The notes: a model not told the origin generated them from the letters alone. Counted from the first letter of the stretch, positions 41,723-50,372 are shown. The stretch: 54,722 nucleotides of DNA from an uncultured Clostridia bacterium (GCA_945929845.1 CAMEON010000006.1:1-54722), one strand, 5' to 3'. A program made the numbers and translations.

Positions 41723-43126
41723 TCACAGTCTGAAGAATGCCGAGAACGCCTCATGGGCGGTATACACATCTGCCTTTGAGACGATCTCGTAGGGGGCATG
41801 CATGGAAATGACCGGGACACCCAGATCCACGGTTTCAATATTGTGCTTGGCGATATACTTGGCCACGGTTCCGCCGCCGCCCAGATCCGTTCTGCCCATG
41901 TCGCCAGCCTGCCAGATGACCCCGGCCTCGGCCATGATCTTCCGCACCCAGGCGATGTACTCGGCAGGGGCATCGTTGGTGGAGGATTTTCCGCCGTGTC
42001 CGGTGTACTTGGACATGGCCACGCCGCAGTTGATCATGGAGACATTCCGCCGTTCATACACATCGGCGAAGTTGGGGTCGAAGCAGGCGGTCACATCGGC
42101 GGACAGGCACTTGGAGTTGGCCTTGACCGTGGCGAAGTTGCCGCCCAGGGAGGCCGTGATCTCTGCGATCAGGTCTGTCATCAGGTCGCACTGCATACCG
42201 GTGTTGCCGTCCGATCCGATCTCCTCCTTGTCGGCCAGGATCACCATGGTGGTGTGAGCCGAGGCATCCGTATCGAACAGGGCGGTCAGGCAGGGGTAAG
42301 CGCACACCCGGTCGTCGTGACCGTAGGAGCCGATGAGGGAGCGGTCAAGGCCCACATCCCGAGCCTTCTCAGCAGGAACGGCAGACAGGTCGGCGGAGAG
42401 GAAGTCCTCCTCGATAATGCCGTACTTCTCATGGAGAATGGACAGGATGTTCAGCTTGATGGCATCCTTCTCCGCACCGGGGTAGGGACGGGAGCCAAGA
42501 AGCAGGTTCAGGTTCTCCGCCGGGATGGCGGTTGCCAGGGGCTTCTGACTCTGCTCCTGACCCAGATGGGGCAGAAGGTCGTTGATGTAGATGACCGGGT
42601 CGGCATCCTCCTCACCGATGACCACATCCACGACGGAGCCGTCCTTTTTTGCCACCACCCCGTGCAGAGCCAGGGGGATGGTGACCCACTGGTACTTGCG
42701 GATACCGCCATAGTAGCGGGTCTTGAAGAAGGCAAAGCCGCCGTCCTCATACAGGGGGGACTGCTTCACATCCAACCGGGGGTTGTCTATGTGGGCGGCG
42801 GCGATCCGTATGCCGCTGTCGATAGGCTCAGAGCCGATGCGGAAAAGGTACAGGTTGCGGCCCCGGTTGTTGTAGTAGTATTTGCCGCCCACCTCCAGCT
42901 TCATACCAAAGGTGTAGGGCGTGTAGCCGTGAGCCTCTGCCATGCGGACAGACAGACGGGTGGCTTCCCGCTCGGTCTTGGCTCGATTCAGGTAGTCCAT
43001 GTACCCGGTGGCATAGTCGTAGGCCGCCTGAATGGCCGCCTCGTCGGATGCTTCAAAAAAGTTGGTCTTCTTGTAGCTCAGCTGCCCGGCCAGTTCCTCG
43101 GCCTGGGCTTTCTTTTGCTCGTCCAT
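41723..43126 (-). CDS. M18 family aminopeptidase
   Basis: A 467-residue zinc aminopeptidase. Metal ligands are seen in AAHIDNPRLD, LADKEEIGSDGNTG (catalytic Glu pair), and the late PVISMHAPYEIVSKAD. M18 enzymes remove N-terminal acidic or neutral residues as large cytosolic oligomers. ATG 43126 is fixed by AGGAGG (43134-43139). The frame extends upstream through MITE copy C, which ends 32 bp before the start; that extension is not coding. Confidence 0.95.
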   Translation of the reverse strand: MDEQKKAQAEELAGQLSYKKTNFFEASDEAAIQAAYDYATGYMDYLNRAKTEREATRLSVRMAEAHGYTPYTFGMKLEVGGKYYYNNRGRNLYLFRIGSEPIDSGIRIAAAHIDNPRLDVKQSPLYEDGGFAFFKTRYYGGIRKYQWVTIPLALHGVVAKKDGSVVDVVIGEEDADPVIYINDLLPHLGQEQSQKPLATAIPAENLNLLLGSRPYPGAEKDAIKLNILSILHEKYGIIEEDFLSADLSAVPAEKARDVGLDRSLIGSYGHDDRVCAYPCLTALFDTDASAHTTMVILADKEEIGSDGNTGMQCDLMTDLIAEITASLGGNFATVKANSKCLSADVTACFDPNFADVYERRNVSMINCGVAMSKYTGHGGKSSTNDAPAEYIAWVRKIMAEAGVIWQAGDMGRTDLGGGGTVAKYIAKHNIETVDLGVPVISMHAPYEIVSKADVYTAHEAFSAFFRL

Positions 43127-43157
43127 TGTATTTTCCTCCTTGATGGATATATTTTTA

Positions 43158-43316
43158 GGAAACGCTAATTGAATGAGGTGGTACAGATTCGGTACAGTTT
43201 TTTTGCCTGCGATTGCGAAAAACGCAAGATGTACTGGATGTACATCCAGTTTTTCGGCAAGAAGCAGGCGGGAAAAGATGTGCCGAAGATGTGTCGCCGA
43301 ATCAATCAGCGGTTCC
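43158..43316 (-). mobile_element. MITE-like repeat, copy C (159 bp, TSD TTTA)
   Basis: Inserted in the opposite orientation to the other copies. GGAAACGCTAATTG (43158-43171) and CAATCAGCGGTTCC (43303-43316) are its ends, with direct TTTA at 43154-43157 and 43317-43320. The centre contains the perfect palindrome CTGGATGTACATCCAG. It separates the transglycosylase stop (43326) from the M18 start. Confidence 0.93.
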
Positions 43317-43325
43317 TTTATGGCT

Positions 43326-43949
43326 TCAATCAGCCCCGTAGAGCCTGTCATATGTTTTGACCGCCTTGGTCACCTTGGAGACATACTGCCTTGTCTCCCG
43401 GTAGGGTATCTTTTTCAGCCCGCCGTTGCCGTCGGCATAGGAAGCATCCGCCAGCCAATCGTCCACCTTGCCGGTACCGGCGTTGTAGGCGGCCAGGGCT
43501 ACCGTCCAGTCCCCGTACCGGGCATACAGCCGGGACAGCATGTAGGTGCCGTAGCGGATGTTGGTCTCCGGGTCATACAGCATACCGTTCTCCAGGTGCT
43601 CGAATAGGATTTCATCAGTCAGCCACCGGAAGGTGTCCGGCATGAGTTGCATCAGCCCCACGGCACCGGCCGATGAACAAGCCCCGGTGTCAAAGTTGCT
43701 CTCCGTCCGGATGACAGCATAGACCATGTGCTCCGGGACGCCGTACTGCTCGGCGTAGAGGGACACATAGGTGTCGTACTGCCGGGGGTAAAAGCTTTTC
43801 TCCGCCACCGTGCAAAGGGCATCAAACAGGAAACCGAGAGCCACAGAGATCAGCAGGATGACCAGCACCGCCAGCGACAGGGACGGTCTTCCGGAAAAGC
43901 CCCGCCTGACTGGTTGCACCGGTGCGCTGTTTCGCCTGTTTCCCGTCAT
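43326..43949 (-). CDS. Lytic transglycosylase, SLT domain
   Basis: A 207-residue membrane-anchored murein hydrolase. A basic N-terminus and one helix (LSLAVLVILLISVALGFLF) are followed by an SLT domain with catalytic Glu in YAVIRTESNFDTGACSSAGAVGLMQLMPDT and the AALAAYNAGTGKVDDWL motif. It cleaves glycan strands to 1,6-anhydro ends. The start overlaps the coaE stop as ATGA (43946-43949). The product ends 10 bp before MITE copy C. Confidence 0.94.
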   Translation of the reverse strand: MTGNRRNSAPVQPVRRGFSGRPSLSLAVLVILLISVALGFLFDALCTVAEKSFYPRQYDTYVSLYAEQYGVPEHMVYAVIRTESNFDTGACSSAGAVGLMQLMPDTFRWLTDEILFEHLENGMLYDPETNIRYGTYMLSRLYARYGDWTVALAAYNAGTGKVDDWLADASYADGNGGLKKIPYRETRQYVSKVTKAVKTYDRLYGAD

Positions 43950-44554
43950 AGCCGCACCACCCCCCACCGGGACAGCAGTGCGCGGACAGCCGCCGCAGGC
44001 TCCTCCGGGGAGCCATTGTTGTAGATCACCGCATCCGCCCGCCGGATGTAGAAGCTGTCCGGCTTTTGGGCTCGCATCCGTTCCCTGGCTTGCTCCCGTG
44101 TCAGGGCATCCCGTGCCATGATGCGGGAAAGGCGGATGTCCGGCTCTGCCAGCACCGCCAGCACCTTGTCACAATCCCGGTCAAAGCCGGACTCAAACAG
44201 GAGCGGTGCGTCCACCAGTACCGCCGGGCAGGTGCCGGACGAAAAATCCCGGAGCATGACCCGCACACGATCCAGCACATACCGATGGGTGATGCGGTTG
44301 AGATCCTCGTGATCGGACTCATTGCCCGCAGAGAAGACACGGTGTGCCAGGGCTTTTCGGTTCAGCGTACCGTCCGGACACAGGATGCCGGAGCCAAACC
44401 GGGCGGCCAGCTCATCCAGACAGGCCGAAGGCGGGATCAGAAGCTGATGGTACACAGCGTCCGTGTCAATGGACGGGATGCCGTACCCGGCGCACAGGGA
44501 GGCTACCAGCCCCTTGCCCGCACCGGATGGGCCGGTCAGACCAATGGTCAGCAT
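43946..44554 (-). CDS. coaE: Dephospho-CoA kinase
   Basis: A 202-residue P-loop kinase for the final step of CoA synthesis. Walker A GLTGPSGAGKG (5-15), DTDAVYH near residue 31, VLVDAPLLFESGFDRDCD and the LID region QPDIRLSRIMARDALTREQARERMRAQ (given by residues ~140-166) match the family. It overlaps the oxidoreductase gene upstream by 7 bp and the transglycosylase gene downstream by 4 bp. Confidence 0.95.
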   Translation of the reverse strand: MLTIGLTGPSGAGKGLVASLCAGYGIPSIDTDAVYHQLLIPPSACLDELAARFGSGILCPDGTLNRKALAHRVFSAGNESDHEDLNRITHRYVLDRVRVMLRDFSSGTCPAVLVDAPLLFESGFDRDCDKVLAVLAEPDIRLSRIMARDALTREQARERMRAQKPDSFYIRRADAVIYNNGSPEEPAAAVRALLSRWGVVRL

Positions 44555-45678
44555 ATGCTCACCTCGCTCCCGGTGGCATCCGACTGCCGGGCGGCCTCCA
44601 TGACCCGCTGTACATAGGCACCTTCCTCAAAGGAGGGCACGCAGGGCCGCTCCTCCGCCACGGCGGACAGGAAGTTGGCCATGCTCATCACATGGCCACG
44701 CAGCCAACCGACCGGAGCCTTCACGGAGGGGAACCCGGCGGCTGGGGCAGGGTAGCGCCCGGTGCAGTCTATGGCGGTGTAGCCACGCAGTCCGCCTACC
44801 GGAGAGACGGGGGCGGCGGCATCGTAGAAGCGCAGGGTGTTTGGATCCATCAGGTCAAAGGAGAGCGCACCCTTGCTACCCCACACCGAAAAGGTCAGGC
44901 CATCCTCGGCCCCCTGGGTCAGCTTGGAGACGGTGATGGTGCCCCTGGCACCGTCCTTCGTCCGGCACAGCATGTAGAAGGCTTCGTCCGCATCCGTCTG
45001 CCACAGACTGCCGTCCGGGCGGCTGTGGGCGGGAAAGGCGATCTGGCTCCGCCCGATGACGGAGGCCAGCGGCCCGCAAAGGAACAGGCACAGGTCAATG
45101 ACATGGGGGCCAAGGTCTGCCAGCGTTCCCCCGCCAAAGTCCGCCATCTGCTTCCATCCGGCACGCCGCTGGGGATCAATGCAGCTGTCATGGCGGTAGG
45201 CAAAATCAAAGGACAGCACACGCCCCAGCCGCCCCTCTTCTATGAGCTGCTTTGCCCGCATGACGGGGGCAAGGAACCGATTGTTGAAGACCGTCCCGAC
45301 GGTAAGGCCGGTGCTCTTGGCCAGCGTGCAGAGGGATTCCGCCTCCGCCGCCGTGACCGTCAGCGGCTTCTCACACAGCACATGCTTCCCGCAGAGCAGG
45401 GCACGCCGGACAGTCTCATAGTGGCAAGGGTTGGGGGTGCAGACATCAATGACCGCAATATCCGGATCCTGCATGAGTGATTCCTCATCCGGGACAGCCT
45501 TTGGGATGCCCCAGTCGGCGGCCAGGGCGGCGGTGCGCTCCGGGTGGGCAGTGCAGAGGGCGGATACTTCCGCCGTGAAGGGGAGGTCGCAGAAAAAGGG
45601 CAGGTTCCGCACGGCGTACAGATGGGTCTTCCCCATGAATCCGAAGCCGCAAAGCCCGATCTTCAAATGCTTTTTCAT
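44548..45678 (-). CDS. Gfo/Idh/MocA family oxidoreductase
   Basis: A 376-residue NAD(P)-dependent dehydrogenase. Rossmann motif GLCGFGFMGKTH near residue 8, CTPNPCHYE, and the family signature HVLCEKPLT with catalytic Lys. The C-terminal domain contains DFGGGTLADLGPHVIDL. Substrates are usually sugars or inositols; unknown here. ATG 45678 follows GGAGGG with 7 nt spacing. It has its own promoter and heads the long minus-strand run. Its grouping with coaE looks like convenience rather than pathway. Confidence 0.92.
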   Translation of the reverse strand: MKKHLKIGLCGFGFMGKTHLYAVRNLPFFCDLPFTAEVSALCTAHPERTAALAADWGIPKAVPDEESLMQDPDIAVIDVCTPNPCHYETVRRALLCGKHVLCEKPLTVTAAEAESLCTLAKSTGLTVGTVFNNRFLAPVMRAKQLIEEGRLGRVLSFDFAYRHDSCIDPQRRAGWKQMADFGGGTLADLGPHVIDLCLFLCGPLASVIGRSQIAFPAHSRPDGSLWQTDADEAFYMLCRTKDGARGTITVSKLTQGAEDGLTFSVWGSKGALSFDLMDPNTLRFYDAAAPVSPVGGLRGYTAIDCTGRYPAPAAGFPSVKAPVGWLRGHVMSMANFLSAVAEERPCVPSFEEGAYVQRVMEAARQSDATGSEVSIC

Positions 45679-45712
45679 GCCCAAACCCTCCGACAACAAA
45701 ATCACAGTTTAT

Positions 45713-45741
45713 ATTATATATCAATCCGGCCGAAAATGCAA
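45713..45741 (-). promoter_or_regulatory. Sigma-A-type promoter for the Gfo/Idh/MocA gene
   Basis: Minus strand: TTGCAT (45736-45741), 17-bp spacer, TATAAT (45713-45718), 35 bp before the start codon. Confidence 0.7.
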
Positions 45742-45808
45742 GAGGGTATGAAAAAATGTTACTATTCGGTAAGATGTTACAGTTCTCCCACCCCCACAGT
45801 ACGATCCC

Positions 45809-45853
45809 TTTTCCCGGATGCCAGCCGCCTCCGCCGGAGATCCTCCGGGAAAA
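45809..45853. repeat. Strong inverted repeat in the oxidoreductase-tsaD gap
   Basis: TTTTCCCGGA (45809-45818) pairs perfectly with TCCGGGAAAA (45844-45853), enclosing a CTCCG/CGGAG hairpin. No T-run terminates it. Purpose unknown. This 384-bp gap (45706-46089) also holds repeat R2 copy 3 and the tsaD promoter. Confidence 0.6.
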
Positions 45854-45910
45854 CGATAACACAAGCATGACAGAACAGTACTCCGAACAGTACATAACAC
45901 CTGTTTTGAA

Positions 45911-45955
45911 AGTCTTTGAAGGGGTCCGGGGGAACTTTCCTCAGAAAGTTCCCCC
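45911..45955 (+). repeat. Hairpin repeat R2, copy 3
   Basis: AGTCTTTGAAGGGGTCCGGGG followed by the perfect 12-bp hairpin GGGGGAACTTTC-CTCA-GAAAGTTCCCCC (45928-45955). Same unit as copy 1 (6751-6795), in inverted orientation. Confidence 0.85.
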
Positions 45956-46023
45956 GGCGTACTCCGTACTTTCGCCACCGTAACTTTCCATCGCCTATTT
46001 TCCCGCAGGGCGGTGCCAGAACC

Positions 46024-46052
46024 TTGACAAAAGACGCATTTTGTTATATAAT
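46024..46052 (+). promoter_or_regulatory. Sigma-A promoter for tsaD
   Basis: Perfect hexamers TTGACA (46024-46029) and TATAAT (46047-46052) with a 17-bp spacer, about 38 bp before ATG 46090. Likely a strong promoter for tsaD-rex and perhaps further. Confidence 0.85.
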
Positions 46053-46089
46053 CTATGGTACAGTCTTTTTTTGAAGGAATGAGTCTTTG

Positions 46090-47109
46090 ATGTATATACT
46101 GGGAATGGAAAGCTCCTGCGACGAGACTTCGGCCGCCGTTGTGGAAATGGGGGCGGGTGTGCGGCGCATATGCTCCGATATCGTGGCCTCTCAGATAGAT
46201 GTACACCGCCTGTACGGCGGCGTGGTGCCGGAAATAGCCAGCCGGGCACACATCGAGGCCGTATCCCGCATCACCGCCCAGGCGCTGGACGGAGCGGGGA
46301 TATGCCTCCGGGATGTGGGGGCCATAGCCGTGACCACCCACCCGGGGCTGATCGGCGCCCTTCTGGTGGGGGTCAACTTTGCCAAGTCCCTGGCCTTCGG
46401 CAACGGGATCCCCCTTGTCTCTGTCAACCATATCCACGGCCATGTAGCCGCCGCCTACCTGACAGAACCGACGCTGGAGCCGCCCTTTTTGGCTCTGGTG
46501 GTCTCTGGTGGCCATACCTCCCTGTTCCTTGTCCGGGATCATACCCGCTTTGAGGAGATCGGCTCCACCCGGGACGATGCCGCCGGGGAAGCCTTTGACA
46601 AGATCGGCCGTGTCATCGGGATGCCCTATCCCGGCGGGGCCGCCCTGGATCAGCTGGCTTACCGGGGCAACGCCGCCTTCGACCTGCCCTCCCCGGCCAT
46701 TCATGACGACACGCTGGACTTCTCCTTCTCCGGCCTGAAAACCGCCGCCCTGAACATCATCAACGCCGCCAATCAGCGGGGAACCCCGGTGGATCCGGCG
46801 GACATGGCCGCTTCCTACACCAAAGCCGTGGTGCAGGGCATTGTCAGAAAAACAGACATGGCTCTCTCAAGGGTGGCCGGGGAGGTGGGCACGCTGGTGC
46901 TGGCGGGGGGCGTGGCCGCCAACTCCCACCTTCGCACCGCCCTTGGCGACCTGTGCCGGAAACAGGGGGTGCATTTCGTTGTGCCGGATCGCTCCCTGTG
47001 CGGGGACAACGGTGCCATGATCGCCGCCGCCGGATACTTTGAATACATGGCGGGGCGGCGGGCGGACACCTCCCTCAACGCTTCGGCCTGCGATTCCATG
47101 AATGATTGA
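46090..47109 (+). CDS. tsaD: tRNA t6A37 threonylcarbamoyltransferase
   Basis: A 339-residue Kae1/TsaD ATPase-like protein that transfers the threonylcarbamoyl group to A37 of tRNA. MYILGMESSCDETSAAV starts the fold; metal-binding NHIHGH is at 113-118, with GGHTSLFLV and LAGGVAANSHLR later. ATG 46090 is preferred over the TTG at 46087. Sua5, which makes its substrate, is encoded at 39561; TsaB and TsaE are not in the window. Confidence 0.97.
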   Translation: MYILGMESSCDETSAAVVEMGAGVRRICSDIVASQIDVHRLYGGVVPEIASRAHIEAVSRITAQALDGAGICLRDVGAIAVTTHPGLIGALLVGVNFAKSLAFGNGIPLVSVNHIHGHVAAAYLTEPTLEPPFLALVVSGGHTSLFLVRDHTRFEEIGSTRDDAAGEAFDKIGRVIGMPYPGGAALDQLAYRGNAAFDLPSPAIHDDTLDFSFSGLKTAALNIINAANQRGTPVDPADMAASYTKAVVQGIVRKTDMALSRVAGEVGTLVLAGGVAANSHLRTALGDLCRKQGVHFVVPDRSLCGDNGAMIAAAGYFEYMAGRRADTSLNASACDSMND

Positions 47110-47166
47110 CGCTACCGGTGGCATGACCGTGGATGGAAACGCCTGACAGGAAAGGAAGAACGCTGT

Positions 47167-47892
47167 ATGGATTTTGAAGAGAATGAAAAACCGGTAGCCG
47201 TATCTCCGGCTGTGGTCAAAAGATTGCCCCGGTACTACCGGTACCTGCGGGAGCTGATCGCCCAGGGAAGAACCAGGATCAGCTCCGGGGAGCTGTCCGC
47301 CCTGATGAATGTGACTGCCTCCCAGATCCGGCAGGATCTCAACTGCTTCGGCGGGTTCGGCCAGCAGGGGTACGGGTACAATGTCAGCTACCTGTTCGCC
47401 AAGATCAGCGAGATATTGGGCGTGGGTGCCGGTTTCCATGCCATCATCATCGGGGCAGGGGATCTGGGTCGGGCTTTGGTTCACCTGTCCATGTTTGAAA
47501 AGCGGGGCGTGGACATCGTGGCCATGTTTGACACAGGAGAAGGGATGGTCGGTAAGCAGTTTGCCGGGGTGGATGTCCTGCCGCTGGAGGAGCTGGAGAC
47601 CTTCTGCACCGGGCAGAAGGTGGACATCGGGGTGATCACCTGCCCCAAGGAACAGGTGCGCCCGATAGCGGAGCGGCTGGTTCGCATCGGCATCGGCGGC
47701 CTTTGGAACTACATGGGCGTGGAGCTGAAGTATGACCCCCGGGAGATTGCCGTGGAGAATGTCCACCTGGGCGACTCTTTGATGATCCTCAATTACAAGA
47801 TCGCCTCCAGGAAGCACGCCCGGCAGGAGGAGCTGTCCCCGGATGGCGACCCCGACACGAATCCGCTTGACGAAAATGACCCGGATGCATAG
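47167..47892 (+). CDS. rex: Redox-sensing transcriptional repressor Rex
   Basis: A 241-residue repressor that leaves DNA when NADH/NAD+ is high and controls fermentative genes in anaerobes. N-terminal winged helix (VVKRLPRYYRYLREL, SSGELSALMNVTASQIRQDLNCFGGFGQQGYGYNV), Rossmann domain with IIIGAGDLGRAL (about 92-103), and the C-terminal swapped helix. The ~20 acidic C-terminal residues (SPDGDPDTNPLDENDPDA) are extra. AGGAAAGGAAGAACG precedes the ATG. The Rnf complex downstream, which oxidises ferredoxin and reduces NAD+, is a plausible functional neighbour. Confidence 0.96.
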   Translation: MDFEENEKPVAVSPAVVKRLPRYYRYLRELIAQGRTRISSGELSALMNVTASQIRQDLNCFGGFGQQGYGYNVSYLFAKISEILGVGAGFHAIIIGAGDLGRALVHLSMFEKRGVDIVAMFDTGEGMVGKQFAGVDVLPLEELETFCTGQKVDIGVITCPKEQVRPIAERLVRIGIGGLWNYMGVELKYDPREIAVENVHLGDSLMILNYKIASRKHARQEELSPDGDPDTNPLDENDPDA

Positions 47893-47940
47893 AACGGTAC
47901 TGGTGATCCGTGTCAGTGAAAGATACAGAAAGTGAAAAAG

Positions 47941-49128
47941 ATGTCAGTCAGAATCAATTATGAATATGAGACCGTAACCATACCCGCCCGGGCTATCCCG
48001 GTCATGGAGCGAGCCTCCACGGCGGACATACGCCTGCTCATGGCCCTTTGCGCAGACAGCAGTCTGCGGAGTCTGCCAGAGGATGATTTTGCCTCCTTTG
48101 CCCGGGCCGCCGGCTGTACCGAGGCCCAGGCCGCCGCCTCCCTTGCCTTCTGGCGGGGGGCGGGTATCCTGCTGTCGGATGGGGCGGCTGATGTCCAACC
48201 TGCCCGGGTATCCGGTGCGGCAGGCGAAGCAAAGCCCGCCGGAGAACACCAGTCCGTCTCTGTCACGGCGGAAGAGAACCCGCCCCAGGAGGCTCCGACA
48301 CAAAGCAGGGAAGAGCAGTGGGGCACTGTCCCGGACGGTACGGAGTCTTCTCCGGACGGGAAACAACCCGGCGGGGAGAGGGTGCGCAAGCCCTCCCGCC
48401 ATGACCAGCTTCCCCTCTATACCACCGAGCAGATCACCCACCTGCTGGAGACCCATCCGGACACCGCCGAATTTCTGGACGAGAGTGCCCGGGTGTGGGG
48501 GAAGATATTCAACACCCATGAGGTGAACATCCTGCTGGGTCTTGTGGACTACCTGGGTCTTGACTGGGAGTATGTGCTGATCCTGCTGGCCTACTGCAAG
48601 AAACTGTTGGAGCGGCGGGGTTCCTCCGGTTCCCTGCATTATGTGGAGACCGTGGCCTTCAACTTCTACGATGAGGGCATCCACACGCCGGAAGCCCTGC
48701 AGGAGAAGATCCGCCAGCTTGACCTGATGGCAGAAACCGAGTCCAAGCTGCGCAAGCTGTTCGGCATAGGGACAAGAACACTGACCGCCACGGAGAAGCG
48801 TACCTTCTCGGCCTGGCTGTACGATTTCAATTACGGGCTGGACATCATTCAGAAGGCGTATGAGATCACGGTGGACACCATCGGAGAGCCAAAGCTGAAG
48901 TATATGAACTCCATCCTGTCCAAATGGAACAGCGAGAAGCTGGACACCCTGGAGGCCATTGATGCCTACCAGGCGGAGCACGGGAAGGAGCAGGGGAAAA
49001 AGGCTCCCGGTCAGCGGGCCACCCAAAAACCGGGCACCCGGCCGGGCGGCTCCTTTGATACCGAGGACTTCTTCGGAGACGCTGTCAGGCGTAGCTTCGG
49101 TGAGGATTTCGACCCGGAAGGGAAGTAA
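47941..49128 (+). CDS. DnaD-like primosome protein
   Basis: A 395-residue protein with an N-terminal DnaD-type winged helix (about 1-85), a variable Pro/Glu/Ser linker (about 90-160), then a DnaB_2/DnaD C-terminal repeat. Segments there are EVNILLGLVDYLGLDWEYVLILLAYCKKLLERRG, cited by ~195-228, the second repeat ATEKRTFSAWLYDFNYGLDIIQKAYE, and KLKYMNSILSKW. DnaD proteins remodel DNA and help load the replicative helicase. Start ATG 47941 is taken; a GTG at 47932 is in frame and neither has a clear SD. It is followed by its usual partner, a DnaI/DnaC-like ATPase. Confidence 0.88.
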   Translation: MSVRINYEYETVTIPARAIPVMERASTADIRLLMALCADSSLRSLPEDDFASFARAAGCTEAQAAASLAFWRGAGILLSDGAADVQPARVSGAAGEAKPAGEHQSVSVTAEENPPQEAPTQSREEQWGTVPDGTESSPDGKQPGGERVRKPSRHDQLPLYTTEQITHLLETHPDTAEFLDESARVWGKIFNTHEVNILLGLVDYLGLDWEYVLILLAYCKKLLERRGSSGSLHYVETVAFNFYDEGIHTPEALQEKIRQLDLMAETESKLRKLFGIGTRTLTATEKRTFSAWLYDFNYGLDIIQKAYEITVDTIGEPKLKYMNSILSKWNSEKLDTLEAIDAYQAEHGKEQGKKAPGQRATQKPGTRPGGSFDTEDFFGDAVRRSFGEDFDPEGK

Positions 49129-49184
49129 ACACCCATTCGTATGTACATCTTCTTCTCCACATCATCTGAAAGGAATCCTGAGAC

Positions 49185-50174
49185 ATGGGGTACAATCCGA
49201 ACAATTACCGCCGCATCCGGCAGGAATACGAAACCAAATATCTGAATGCCCGGGAGGCCGCCGAGACCCGCCGGGCTGAGGTTCATGCCGCCCTGCCGGA
49301 GGTGGCTGAGATAGACCGGAAAATGAATGGCCTGGGTCTTGAGCTCATGCGCATATCCTTCTCCGGAGAGGAGAACGGGGCTGACAGCGAGGGACGGGTG
49401 GCCGCCCTGCGGGCTGCCAATGAGCAGTACCAGCGGAAGCGGCGGGTGCTCCTTGTCACCGCCGGGTACCCGCCGGACTATACGGAGATCAAATATGAGT
49501 GCCCGGATTGCGCCGATACCGGGTTCATTGATTGCAAAATGTGCCACTGTATGCGGGAGAAGCTGGTTCTGGCCGGGTATGAGTCCTCCGGCATGGCCGA
49601 CCTGCTGAGGAAGCAGTGCTTCGACAATTTCTCCCTTGACTACTACCGGGATTCTCCCGCCCAACTGCAACAGATGACACGGGTGCGGGACATCATGAAG
49701 CGGTATGCCGATACCTTCGTCCCCGGGGAGTCGGGGAATCTGGTGCTGTTCGGCGGCACCGGGCTGGGAAAGACCCACCTGTCCACCTCCGTGGCACGGG
49801 TGGTCATTGATAAGGGGTGCGATGTGTACTATGCCCCGGCGGTGGGTCTTATCGCCGACTTTGAGCGGGAACGGTTCGGCAACGCCAGCGGGAACGGGAA
49901 TGGCGTCGGTACGGAGCGGTACTATGACTGCGACCTTTTGATCGTGGATGACCTGGGCACCGAAGTGACCAATCAGTTCACCACCTCGGTGCTGTACGAT
50001 GTGATCAACACCCGCCTGGTGCGCCACAGAGCTACCGTACTCAACACCAACCTGGCACCGGAGGACTTCCGCAAGCGGTACTGGGACAGGATCACCAGCC
50101 GGGTGCTGGGTGAATATACCGTCCTTTTGTTCTCCGGTACGGATGTCCGGTTGCAGAAGCTAAGAAACCGCTGA
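49185..50174 (+). CDS. DnaC/DnaI-like ATP-binding helicase loader; stop codon from a MITE
   Basis: A 329-residue AAA+ ATPase. A zinc-ribbon-like cluster (YECPDCADTGFIDCKMCHC) precedes Walker A LFGGTGLGKTHLS (about 187-199); Walker B is LLIVDDLGTE, with a sensor-like ATVLNTNLAPEDF. It should load the replicative helicase with the DnaD-like protein upstream. The last three residues and the stop (R-N-R-TGA) lie inside MITE copy D, which begins at 50164. Removing the element and one target copy would give R-K-K-TGA, so the insertion changed only the tail. Confidence 0.92.
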   Translation: MGYNPNNYRRIRQEYETKYLNAREAAETRRAEVHAALPEVAEIDRKMNGLGLELMRISFSGEENGADSEGRVAALRAANEQYQRKRRVLLVTAGYPPDYTEIKYECPDCADTGFIDCKMCHCMREKLVLAGYESSGMADLLRKQCFDNFSLDYYRDSPAQLQQMTRVRDIMKRYADTFVPGESGNLVLFGGTGLGKTHLSTSVARVVIDKGCDVYYAPAVGLIADFERERFGNASGNGNGVGTERYYDCDLLIVDDLGTEVTNQFTTSVLYDVINTRLVRHRATVLNTNLAPEDFRKRYWDRITSRVLGEYTVLLFSGTDVRLQKLRNR

Positions 50175-50322
50175 TTGATTCGGTGGCATATCTTCGGCAC
50201 ATCTTTTCCCGCCTGCTTCTTGCCGAAAAACTGGATGTACATCCAGTACATCTTGCGTTTTTCGCAATCGCAGACGAATAATCTGCACCGAATCTGTACC
50301 ACCTCATTCAATCAGCGTTTCC
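50164..50322 (+). mobile_element. MITE-like repeat, copy D (159 bp)
   Basis: Ends GAAACCGCTGATTG (50164-50177) and CAATCAGCGTTTCC (50309-50322). Flanks are CTAA (50160-50163) and TTAA (50323-50326), a target duplication with one mismatch. It carries the palindrome CTGGATGTACATCCAG in its centre. It sits between the dnaC-like gene and rnfC, overlapping the former's 3' end by 11 bp. Confidence 0.9.
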
Positions 50323-50372
50323 TTAAGAAAAAAGTGACCGCTCCCATCTGTTCAGGAGAAACACATACTACC

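Noticed and set aside
41723-43351. Long N-terminal extension of the M18 peptidase (75 residues)
   Set aside because: The extension is translated MITE sequence; AGGAGG directly precedes ATG 43126, and family length agrees with the shorter form. The same reasoning trims the DUF3810 protein to start at 35639.
43169-43360. Open frame across the MITE (CDCEKRKMYWMYI...FFGKKQAG), seen in every copy
   Set aside because: All copies are about 160 bp with almost no indels, so a frame stays open by similarity alone. Start context and termini differ between copies, and the best conserved parts are the hairpin and inverted repeats. Treated as non-coding.
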